This document shows positions 50,585-61,300 of a stretch of 64,000 bases of DNA, one piece after another. Below the pieces are notes generated by a model. That model searched no databases, had not been told where the DNA came from, and saw only the letters and a list, made by a program, of their open reading frames with translations. The translations under genes and the position numbers were made by a program. How positions within the stretch are numbered: position 1 is the stretch's first letter; each line of letters starts with the position of its first letter. Source of the stretch: Vanilla planifolia (lineage: Eukaryota; Streptophyta; Magnoliopsida; Asparagales; Orchidaceae); NCBI GenBank assembly GCA_023846275.1, contig JAIUJO010003729.1, positions 32,501 through 96,500 of the forward strand, in the 5' to 3' direction.

Positions 50585-51172
50585 GACATGAACAAAGATA
50601 AGGAGGCTTCAACTATGTTTAAAAACAAACTTCGCACTTATGCGCAGTATGTTTTTGACTTGACCAAAAAACATGCAGAGGAAGATTGAGCCCTTCTTTC
50701 AAATAGCTACTTTTTTTGGCTTGCTTGTTTGGCCACCTTTAGCTCCACAAACAAGTTTAACCTACTCTAAATTTAACAATATTTGAAACAATTTTTATTG
50801 GTAGGTCCATTAAAAATTATTCATAAAATATGTTCTAGAAAAGAAAATTATTTTTGTAAGATTTTTATTTTTAAATAATTATTTTAAAATTTTGAAGATT
50901 TTTTTTATTAATTTATCATGCAAAGTGTATTAATTTATTTATTGCAGGACCCTTCTTAAAACAAAAATGGAATTAAATGGTTAATGTCAAAAATGACTTT
51001 TCACACAATGGTGTTTGGTGGGTGCCGTGTGGCACCCTTCAATTTGCTTCTCAACTTTAGGTTTTATTCACAAAATATTTCTTATTTTATTAAAAGACTT
51101 TTACCAAACACAAAAAATTGATATTTTAAAAATAAATTTTACCAAAATTTACTTTATCTCATATTAAAGTCC
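50585..51172. other. Unrecognised 0.6-kb insertion with a GC-rich hairpin
   Basis: Complex, non-pyrimidine DNA breaks the array between about 50,585 and the poly(T) at 51,173. It has no coding frame and no recognised family. At 51,020-51,037 it contains a perfect 7-bp stem with a GTGT loop (GGGTGCC and GGCACCC). It may be part of a non-autonomous transposon or older host sequence into which the LINE inserted. I cannot tell which. Confidence 0.55.
51020..51037 (+). repeat. Perfect short inverted repeat (7-bp stem, 4-base loop)
   Basis: gggtgcc - gtgt - ggcaccc. The stem is almost all G/C within AT-rich DNA. No T-run follows, so there is no reason to call it a terminator. Confidence 0.8.
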
Positions 51173-52152
51173 TTTTCTTTTTTTTTTTTGATCAAAAAGT
51201 GGCCAAGGCCTACATTATACAACCCACTATGGGGGTTTAAAAGCAAAGTCAGCTAGTAGGAGCTTAAGTAACGGCTTGGGTAGGGACATTCCCCTTTCCC
51301 AGGACATCAAACAAGCATGCAAATTTTGCCACCCAATCCGCAGGGGCATTGCCTTCCCTCAAAACATGAGTGAGGCGAAAAGCAGGCAGCTTTCTCACAA
51401 AATGGAGAGCATCAGAAACAATACTACCCTCCAAAGGACAATGAACCTATTGCATTTCCTCATGTAATGTGAAAGTAGAATCAATCTGGATCTCAACCAC
51501 AGGATATTTCTTTAGTTTAGTCATGATAAACACCATAGCTTCCATAACAGCCTGAAGCTCAGAGGCGTCACTTGCCTGTGAAATGAAACATCTCCCCACA
51601 TCATGCATGGGCCTACCCTCATGATCGCAAACAACCAAGCCAATACCAGCCTTCTCGTTTCTCACTACAGCGTCGCAATTGATCATTATCCATCCCGTTA
51701 GAGGGGGAAGCCAAAAACTGGTTACCAGGGACCCCAAGGGGTTGAACTTCCCGCTGGACGAAGAAGGATGATGATTAATGAGCTTTATAGTGGCAGTACT
51801 TTCCAATTTGATCCTCTGAATTAGCATGTTATTACTGAGGGTGGACTTCTTATGCACCCTGCGGTTCCTATTCTCCCAGATATGGAACAAGGTAGAGGCC
51901 ACAATGGCCAGATTAGCCGTGGAGATGCCACGCATCGTGTTAAGCTGAGCAGCACACGAAAGAAAACGCTCCAAAAACTAGCCAAAAGAGCGGGCGCGTG
52001 TGCACACACCGCCACAGATGCCCAACACCTCGATAGATGCGTGCAACACAGGGTCCTCCCAGATACTGCGTGCGGTAGCACAATCGTACAGTACGTGTTG
52101 CTGAGTCTCAGCCACATCACAGCCCCAAGTACAGTTACTACAAACATTGCCC
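51173..52152 (-). mobile_element. 5'-truncated LINE (plant L1 type) with poly(A) tail
   Basis: On the minus strand the order is a zinc-knuckle (zf-RVT), an RNase H domain, a stop at 51,227-51,229, a 3' UTR of about 37 bp and a poly(A) tail (12 T on the plus strand at 51,178-51,189, with further T upstream). The reverse transcriptase and endonuclease are absent. The 5' end stops inside the zf-RVT at about 52,152, where TC-rich array resumes. I found no convincing TSD. It is the same family as the fragment at 42.6 kb (shared REGNAPADWVA and the same C-terminal pattern). Confidence 0.92.
51227..52152 (-). pseudogene. LINE ORF2 C-terminus: zf-RVT plus RNase H, three lesions
   Basis: One frame from about 52,151 starts GNVCSNCTWGC, DVAETQQHVLYDCATARSIW, giving the C-x2-C...H-x4-C zinc knuckle of plant LINE reverse transcriptases. 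After a TAG at 51,978-51,980 the same frame is open for 175 codons: a linker (SCAAQLNTMRG, FHIWENRNRRVH), then RNase H blocks GWIMINCDAVV, SQASDASELQAV and VVEIQIDST. A second TAG follows (51,447-51,449), then LTHVLREGNAPADWVAKFAC. All four DEDD acidic residues are present (Asp in NCDA, Glu in SELQ, Asp in QIDS, Asp in PADW). A frameshift near 51,290-51,310 leads to the C-terminal end KPLLKLLLADFAFKPP. RNase H would cut the RNA strand of RNA/DNA hybrids during retrotransposition; here it is broken. Confidence 0.9.
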
Positions 52153-53374
52153 TCTATTTCTATTTATTTTCCACTTTTATTTCTCTTTCTTTTTGTTAAA
52201 TTGCTTTTAACTGTCTTGCTTTCTCTTGATGAATAATCAATATCCCAAACCTCCTTACTTCTTTCTCTCTCATCTTGACCTCTTTCCACTTCATTCACTC
52301 TTTCTTATTCTATTGTATGTCACTTAATTCTTTAGGACTTGACTTTACCTTTTTGCTTCTGTCTAATTACATCTATCTCATTCTTACTTTCTTTTTCTCT
52401 TCATCTCTTTATCTTCTCGATTTATCATTCTTCTATCTCCCAAATTAGTTTCAAAATAATTTATCACACTCTTCACTCTTGCTTTTCTTACTGTTTATTC
52501 TTCTATTACACCTTTGTTTCTTTTATGTTTTATCCACATTTTCTCTCTTTTCTTTATCTCCTCTCCTATATCTCATATATGCTCTTTATTATCTCTCTCC
52601 TTACATCTTTATTGTTTTATCTCTCTTGATGTCTCTCTATGTCCCTCTTTGCTTACCTCTATCTTGTTCCTTTAACTAATTATGTCTTCTCTTCCTCACA
52701 TTTTCTCTCCTAGCTACCTCATGCCTTTTCTATTTTTTATTATTTATCTATCTATTACATCTCCTTGTCTTCTTTATCTTACTCTATCTCTTTTCTGTTA
52801 TCTTATTTATTTGTTATTTCTCATCTTATCTATCATATCAGTGTCTTTCTAGTTTCACTCTTCCTGATCTTGATTATGTCTTTCTTTTTCTTTTACTATC
52901 ATATTATAATATTCTTCTTCCCTTTATTGCATTTCCTTCTCTTTCTTCTGCCTTCCTTAAATTTCCTCCATCTCAATCCACTTTCTCTTTATTTTCGAAT
53001 CTCAATGCTTCTTTCTTATTAATTGTGTCTTTCACTTCACTACTCCCTTACTCCATCTATCTCACTCCTCCCTCTATCATCAATAGTTTTACACTTTGTC
53101 ACTCTTTTATTTATTTTATTTCTCTCTTATCTATTAACCCCTCTTTACTCTTTTGTCTCCTCACTCTGTTATTCACTCTACTCATTTTGTGGTCTTTCCC
53201 TTCTCACTCTTCCATTCTCTCTTTTCAATAAATAACTTTCTTACTCTATTATCTATTTGTCTCCCCTTATCTTATAACTCTTGCTTTTGGTCAAGTTCTC
53301 TTGAAATTTTTATCTGTCATTTTTTCTCTATCTCTCCCTTTCTTCTCCTAAAACCAATCCAGTGATCTCAATTT
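52153..53374 (+). repeat. Macro-repeat array: pyrimidine-rich segment (B onward)
   Basis: It aligns with 29,385-30,620: gtcttgctttctcttgatga against gtcttgctttctcttaaaga, and ccttccttaaatttcct at 52,952 and 30,201. The offset is about 22.75 kb. No gene. Confidence 0.72.
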
Positions 53375-53480
53375 TACACGGATAAAAAATATTATTTATA
53401 TAATAATAATAATTTTTAATTAAAGTTATTTTTTAATATAATATTATTAATTATACAAATAACTTTTTATTCTTACAAAT
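53375..53480 (+). repeat. AT-rich cassette K, copy 3
   Basis: AT-rich stretch with attattaattatacaaat, matching the cassette at 30,630-30,745 and again just upstream of an L landmark (53,633). Confidence 0.6.
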
Positions 53481-56400
53481 TATGTTTTCTCTTAATTTTT
53501 TCTTCGACTCTCCCCAGCTTTACCTTCTACTCTTTCTTTCTTCCCTTTTTTCTCGAACAGCTTTATCTCTTTTTTCGCCCCCTTTTTCCCCTTTCTTTCA
53601 TTTCTCCTTCTTTCTTATCATTCTCCTAAATCTCTCTAAGCCAATTTCTATTACTATTTCTCTCTTCCTTTATTAGTCTCTATCACCATAGTCTTCCATT
53701 ATGTAATTAAGTTTCTTTCATTAAACTCTTTCTCACACTCCTCTCCCTTATGTTCCCTATGTTTCTCTTCCTCTCTATCATTTGTCCATAAATTTTTCTC
53801 TATTATATTCTTTTCTATTTTTCTCTCAATATCATTCTCCAAATATCTCCTATTTTTTTCATTTCTAATTTATCTATTTATGTTCTTTGTCACTCTCTTC
53901 TCTCACTGTTGTTTTTTTTTGCACTTTTTGTCTATCTTTTCGTGCATGTATCTCTCTTATTGTGTCTTTTCTCTCCAATTTATTCTATCTCACTTCTTTC
54001 ACTTAACTTTATCTTTTATGTCCTTATATCTTTATCTCTTTCATTCCCTCTTATTTCTCCATCTCTTTATTTTCTCACTCACTTTCTCTCTTTATCTATG
54101 AGCATTTTAATTTATATCACTTAATCTGTCTCTCATTGTCTTTTTATGTCTAGAACTGTATGGCCTTTAACTATGATAATTTTTGTCATAGTCTCTATCT
54201 TCTTTCCCCTTTTATTATCTCTCAGCTTTTCACTCTTCTTTCTTTTTCTTTTCTTTTATAACTTTTTATCTCTTCTATTACACTTCTCTACCTCTAACAT
54301 TATTTATGCTTGCATTTATCTTATTATTTCTATCTCTATCTCTTTTGTTATATTCTTTTCTTTTCTTCTCCTTATTTATTTATTTACCTCCTTGATTCTC
54401 CCTCCATATTAATTGATGTTGTTGCCTCTTTAGTCTCGACGTATTAGTGTTATTCTTTGTCTTTGATTTTCTTTCTTTAGATGTCTCTTCACACTCAAAG
54501 ACCTCACTTCATTCTATATCATTTCAACTCATTCTCATTTATGCATTCTTTCTTGTTATATAATCTGCATATATTCTCTAACAATTTATACTCATTTCTT
54601 TTCTCTTTAATATCATCAATCACATTCCTACTATGTCTTGCTCCTCATTTCCTTTCATCTACTATATCCATCATTCTTTGACCTCTCTAATAAATTTTAT
54701 CAATGCTTTGTTAGTCTCCCCTCCCTTTCTGTCTCTTCTCTTAATTTCCCTTATTATTGATATTCTATTCGCTATCTTTTGTCCTAAATTTCTCTCCTCT
54801 ACCATCTCTTCTCTTATATCTCTGATGTGCTCTCCGTTACCTTTATCTTTTTACCTCCATAATTTTTCTCTCTACCTCCATCTATGCTCTTCATTTATTT
54901 TTCTCTTGTTCTCCAACTATCTCTTAATGTCTTATTTCTCTCACTTTCTATCCTTTCACTACTTTATCTTTTCTTTGTCACTATTTATCTACTTTTTATT
55001 ATATATCTCACATTTCTATCTCTTTATCTTTTATTTCTGGTTAAAATTGCTTAATTTTTTTTCGCATCACTCATCTTTCACTTTGCTCTCTTACTTATAC
55101 CTTCACAAACTCTTCATGTCTCCACTTATAAGTGCCAACTTTCCCACAAGAAATCTCTTCCTAACTTATCTTTTTATTTCATTATCACTCTATCTCTCTT
55201 ATTTTCTCTATTTCACACTTCTCTCTAGTCCTTTCTATCTCTCTTTATGTCTTTTACTCATTTCTCCTCTCTTCTTTCATGCTCATTATCTTTCCTCTTC
55301 TTTGTTCCATCTTTAAACTTCTCTAATCTCTTTCCTCTCTCTTTCTTACACTATTCTATTATCCTTTAAAATTTATTTCTTCTTAACTCTATTTCTTTCT
55401 TTTTTTCTCTAACTCTCTCAACTAGTTATTTCATATCTTTTTTCTTCCCCCTTTCTTGTGTTATTTTCTCTTTATATCTAACTCAATTTGTATCTTATTT
55501 AAATAAAACTCTTTATTTATCTCAACTTTCCAACATTTTTATCTCTCCATTTCTGTTTTATAGTAGTCTCTTTACTAGTCTCTCTTTTATCTTACTCTCT
55601 CCTAAACTCTCTCCTTCCTTATTCAATGTCTAGGTCTCTTAACAAAATATATCTCTACTCACTCTCTTCTCTTTTCATTGCAATATCATTCATTATTTAA
55701 TACTAAAAATTGATGCTTCCTCCACACTTCTTTCTTCTCCAATAGTTTATGATTATCTCTTTCTTACTCTACCATTTTCCCTCACTTATTTTCTTTCTGT
55801 CTTTATGTTTTTAATTTTTTCTACAACTCTTACATCCTTATAACAATCTCTTCTATTTTTCCCTATCACTTATTCCCTCTCTCGCTTTATCATGCGCTCT
55901 CTCACAAGCAAATTATCTCCCACTATTATTTCTCACTTCTCTTATAGCATTCTATATTTATATTATTTGAAAATATTTAATGTCAAACCCTGTATTATGT
56001 TCTTTATTTCTATCTTGTTTCTTTTCACCACCATATCACACTATGACTTTTCTTAGTTTATTGTTTCTTTCATCACGTTCTCCCTCATTATTTTTCTCAC
56101 TGCATTTTCTTTCTTACTCCATAGTTTTCTCCATCAATGTTTTTTTTTGAACTCCTTTTTTTCCACTTTTCTCTCTCACTCTACACTAAATATTTCTAAT
56201 CACTTTCCATTCCTCTCTCCCTCTTTCACTTCTTAATATATTTCCCTTAATTTATATCTCATTTATAACCAAATTTTTGCCTATTTTTTCTCTCTATTTT
56301 TTCTATCTCTCTTCAAATTTTTAGTACACTACCTATGGTCTTCCCTTTATCTTCCTCACTTTCACATTGTCTTCTTCTCTATATCTCTTTATCTTGCTCA

Positions 56401-56844
56401 ATTTAAACCTGTGTTGTCTTATGTCACTCTCTCTTCTCTTATCTCCTCGTTATCAATACGCCTTCTTATTCTATCAATTGATGCCCTTCTCACTATTTTC
56501 CCTTACTCTCAAAGTCAATTATTATCTCTTTCTCATTCTGCCACATTCCATCACTCACTCTCTCTCTCTTCACTCCTATATTCACTTTTTATATCTTTGT
56601 CTTTGAACTCTTCATATATTAAAATCTCTTGTCTCTCCCTCTTGCTTAATCCCACTATCTCTTTATCACACTCACATACATTCTCTCTTTTTCTATCTAT
56701 CTCACTAATAATTTTGCCTTTTCTCTTTGCCTTTTCCATCATTATTTATCATAATATACTATATTTTTACTTTGTTTCTGATGTCACCCATCTTTCTTTC
56801 TTTCCTCTTTCTCTTTCTTCATTCCTTGTTTGTCTACCTTCAAT
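53481..56844 (+). repeat. Macro-repeat array: pyrimidine-rich segment (L, A, B, C, C)
   Basis: L is near 53,633 (tctctctaagcc), A at 54,185 (ttgtcatagtctctatcttc), B near 54,455, and C at 55,709 and 56,477. The 768-bp spacing between the two C copies is similar to the spacings of 823 and 667 bp in other units. A 227-codon frame at 54,633-55,316 is S/F/L/Y-rich and rejected. Confidence 0.74.
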
Positions 56845-58321
56845 ATTCTATTTCAAAAGAAAATTTAAAAATTCAATTACAAACATGATATGAGCCAAAA
56901 TATGAATAAAAAGTTAAATAAATTAAAAAGTTGTAAACTAAAATATATAATTTATTCATTATTATTCTATTAAGATTTAGAATTTTTTTAAAATTGTTAA
57001 GAATTATCAAAGTCATTGTAACAAATAGAATGTGTAATTAAAAATTATTTTTACAATTATCATATATATTATTTATAATTTAAATAAATATGATAAGTAT
57101 ATTTTAAATAAAATAATGACCTTATATTAAAGAAAGATTTTTCTTATTGTAATAATAATGAATAATAAAATTTATCACAATATTTGTATTTAAAAATATT
57201 TTAAAATAATTAACGTTTCACAATAGTTAATTAAAAAATTATATTTATTATTATTATATTATTAATAATACCAACTATTTTATAATGTTAATAATGAAAA
57301 AATAAATAAAATATAAATATGATATTTTTAATTTTGAAAAATTAAATTAATTAATAATAATAAATCATATTGTAATAATCACAAATAGTATTTGTAATAA
57401 TTTAAAAATATTATATTTTTTTATTTATTATAGATGTTCTTATTCATCTTCCTTTCATTATTTTTTGTCTTCTTTGACCTCATTTGTTTCTTCTAAAAAC
57501 TTTATTGTACTATTTAAACTTTAAATAGTTTGTATTTAATTTATTTTATTTCTTATATTCTTCTTTAAGTATATTTTTTTTATATTCTTATTTTTTTTTA
57601 TATATCTTTGTATTCTTTTTCTTAGTAATCATCTTTTTATAGTACTCCTTCAAGATTTCTCTTAATCAAATTATTGTTTTTAAAAATATTTAGAAAAATT
57701 AAAATTAAAAATTATTATTACTTTTTTACAATAGTTTTTGAAACATGTTATTAATTTGTTTTATTATAGTTATAATTACAAAAAAAATTTTAATGATTTA
57801 AAAAATATTCTATATTTTTTGTTACTAAGAATAAGATATTAAGAAATTAAGCATTTACACCTTTCATTTTTATTGTTCTTTTTACAATTAGTTCGTATTA
57901 AGTTTTTTTTACTATAATACTATCATCTAAAGTTAGAGAAAAAAAGAAGGAGAAATAGTAACAGTTATTGTTAGCTTGAGCAATTAAACAATAATCCAGA
58001 ATATTTAAATATTATTGATAAGAAATATAATAATTAAGAATTAGCTATTTAAATAAGTACAGATTATTTAATAACAAAATAAATATTAAATATAAAGTTT
58101 ATTATGTTAAAAAATATTACTTTATTAGTTAATAATGGATTTTAATTCAGATGTCATATTTTTAAATAATAAGAATAATTAATTAGAATAAATTTTACAT
58201 ATTAGAATTGAAAAACTTTTCCTAAGAGATTATAATGGTAATTAATAGTTACTACATTTGAATAAAAGTTTATATGATAGTTATTCTTATTAATAACATT
58301 TACTATTGATTATTTTATAGA
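56845..58321 (+). repeat. Macro-repeat array: AT-rich part (D, E type 1, H, I)
   Basis: D is at 56,845-56,905 (ttcaattacaaacatgatatg), type-1 E at 57,432 (gttcttattcatcttccttt), H near 57,861 (caattagttcgtatta) and I near 58,018 (gataagaaatataataatta). It leads straight into F at 58,322. No gene. Confidence 0.74.
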
Positions 58322-61300
58322 TTTTCTTCATAAAATAATATTGCCTTATAGGTTTAATAATTAACTATACTTGTAATTCCTCAATCTCTATCTAATATTA
58401 TTCTCTCTATATATATCTTTCTACGTCCCCATAATCATAACTTTTCTCTCACAAAAAATTTGTGTCTCCACATTCTTTACCATAGCCTTTATTAACATTT
58501 TCCTAAAATCGTCTCTCTTTTACTCGTGATCATCTCTTTCTTAAGATATTGTTTTTTATTGCTTCTTTCTTTTTTGTCATCTTCATCATTCGATTAGTGT
58601 GTTCTTTATAAAGCTATTTCTTTGCATTTCTCCCTATTCCTTCCTCTCTCTCTTCCTTATAGTTTTAACAAGTCTATCTTTCCCACACTCTTCCTTATTC
58701 TCTTCTCTTTATATCTCTTTCTCTCACCATTTTCTTGCCTATTTCACTCCTCACATTCTCACTGCCCTCACTTTTTTTGTTATCTCTACATTCCTTCACT
58801 AGATTCATTATCTTTTGCTGCGCTCTATTTTTTCCTTCTCTATCACACCCTTATTTTATTGTCTATGTTTGTTGATCACTCCATCATTATCCTATGATCC
58901 TTTTACCCAATAGACAATATCTTAAATTGTTCTCTTTTTTTGTCTCTCACTCTTCTTATTTGTATTCTATCAATCTTCTCCCATTTATCTATGAGTCGTA
59001 GCTATGTGTTTCTCTTCGCACATTTATTTATCTTTCCCTATGTCTTTATCTCTCACTAGCTACTTATTTGGTTCTCCTTCTCTTTGTTGCATTTCCTTCT
59101 CCCTCTTCTCCATGAAAATCTATCTCTCTCCACCTTCTCCCTTTTTCTCTCTCCACCTTCTTTCCCTTTTAGAATCTTTCCCATTCTTTTGAATAATTTG
59201 ACCTTCACTTTGTCAATGCCTTACTATCCTTCTCTATATCCTCGCTCCATGACCTATTTGATCTCTCACTATACCTTTTTGTAATTTTTTTCCAAACTTC
59301 TCTTACCCTCACATTCTTCTCTGTCAACTCAAAAATTCATCCTACTCAATTTTTTGCATCTTTGTCTCTTACTCCTTCATTTTCTCTTTTCATATTGTAC
59401 TCTTCACTATATTTTATATTTATCACGTTTTGCCTGTATTAAACATACTTTTAATCTTTTAGTTGAATGCTCTCTTTGTCTATTCATGAGTCATCTATGT
59501 CTCTATTTCTTTCTATTTTCTCCCATAAAATCTATCTCGTAATCTATCTCTGTCGCTCCTAATCTTAGCCTCTTAGTCTCCCTCTCTTCATTTTTCTCGC
59601 ATACTTCTCTATCTCATTTTTCTCTCCCCATCTATCTCTTCACTTTTTTCCTTCTATCCCATCCTTCCCTATCTCTCAAGAGCACGTTCTAATTCTAATT
59701 CTACTTCTCATTTTCTTTCTTAAAACTCAATCGCCAAAGTCTTCTAATTTAAATTTCATTCTATTTTGTTGGACTAACTCTCACTTTTTTCATTCCCACT
59801 TATTCTCTTTTTTTCTTCTGTTCCATATCATTGCCTATCAAAAGTTTGCCCTTTCATTTTCTATTCTTGTTTATATCTTTATGTTCCCTTTCTATCTCTC
59901 TTCTCTTTCTTTTTTTTCTTATACTTTATATCTCACTCTTTATGTATCTAATTTTGTAAAAATCTTTTTTCACAACATTTTATTACCTCTTTTTTCTCTC
60001 TTATTTCCCAAAATTGTTTATTTTCTCTCTATTTCTATACTTCTCTTTCTCTTTATGACTCTTTGACTTGATATCTCTTTATCTATCAATCTTTTTTGCT
60101 CCATTTCCTTTTACCTTAATGTATTTAGCCTCTCTTTATTAAATTCCTTGTCATAGTTTTTTCTTCTCTTTAGCTTAGTCTTTATTTTCCATCCACTTCT
60201 CCACTTATACTTCATTACTAATCAAGTATTTTACGTTTTCATGCCTCTTTAATCTCTATCACAACCTTTTATTATATATACTATACTTTTCTTCTCCCTC
60301 TATATTTATTAACCTCTTTACTACTTTGGTTGATGTATTTGTCTAATTTATTGTCTTTGATTATCTTTCTCTTTATGACTCTACACTCTACCAACCTTAT
60401 GTCCCTTTATGTCATCTCAATTTCTTTCTTATTTGTTCATTCCTTAACATTCCACTATCTTACTACATTCTTTATAAGTCTAAACTCTTTTTAATTCTAT
60501 CTTTAATATCATCAATCCTATTCCTACTATCTATGGCTCCTCATTTTCTTCCATCTTCTATATCCATCATTCTTCTACCACTTTAAAAATTTCTATCAAA
60601 ATTTTGTCAAACTTTTCTCTATTCCTCCTCTCTATTTCCCCTACTATTGCTCATCTATTTCCTATCTTTCGTCTACAATTTCTCTCCTCTATTATCTCTT
60701 CTCTTGTTTTTTTAACGTAATATCTATTACCACCATCTCCATACCACTCTAAGTTTTTATCTCCCTATCTCCATCTATGTTCTTTATTTATTTCTCTTAT
60801 GTTCTCCAACTATCTCTTAATGTGTCTTCTCTCTAACACACTCTCCATTCACTAATCTATCTTGCCTTTTTGACTCTCTCAATTCACTTTTCAATATTTC
60901 TCTCACATCTCCATCTTATTATCTTCTCTCTTCTCTATATTACTCTCTCTTTTTCTTATCAATCATTCTTTTGCATAGCCTCTCTTTCCTATCTCTTCAC
61001 AAACTCTCTCTTTTTCGTTAATCTTTCCTCAACTCTCTCCATCTCCAATTCTTTTTGTCCAAGTCTCTGAACTAATTCTATTACAACTCACTCTCTCTTC
61101 CCTTATCTCAACACTATTAGTTTAACATCTACTTTTATAAATTGATGCATCCTCCCTTAATTATTCCATCTCTAACAGTCTTTGATTATCTCTTTCTTAC
61201 ACTGCATTTCTCCCTCACACTCTTTCTCTTTGTCTTCACTCTTATTTCTTTCACTCGCTCCTCTCCTACATCCATATAATAATTTATTCTATCTTGCTCT

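Noticed and set aside
51170..52165. Target-site duplication for the second LINE
   Set aside because: The bases left of the poly(T) (atattaaagtcc) and right of 52,152 (ctctatttctattt) show no convincing direct repeat.
51852..52199. Plus-strand 115-codon and minus-strand 108-codon frames over the LINE
   Set aside because: They are shadows of the zf-RVT/RNase H frame, which carries the recognisable motifs.
54633..55316. 227-codon plus-strand frame resembling a membrane protein
   Set aside because: Hydrophobic runs follow from TTT/CTT/TCT codons; it is not conserved in the aligned unit at 60-61 kb.
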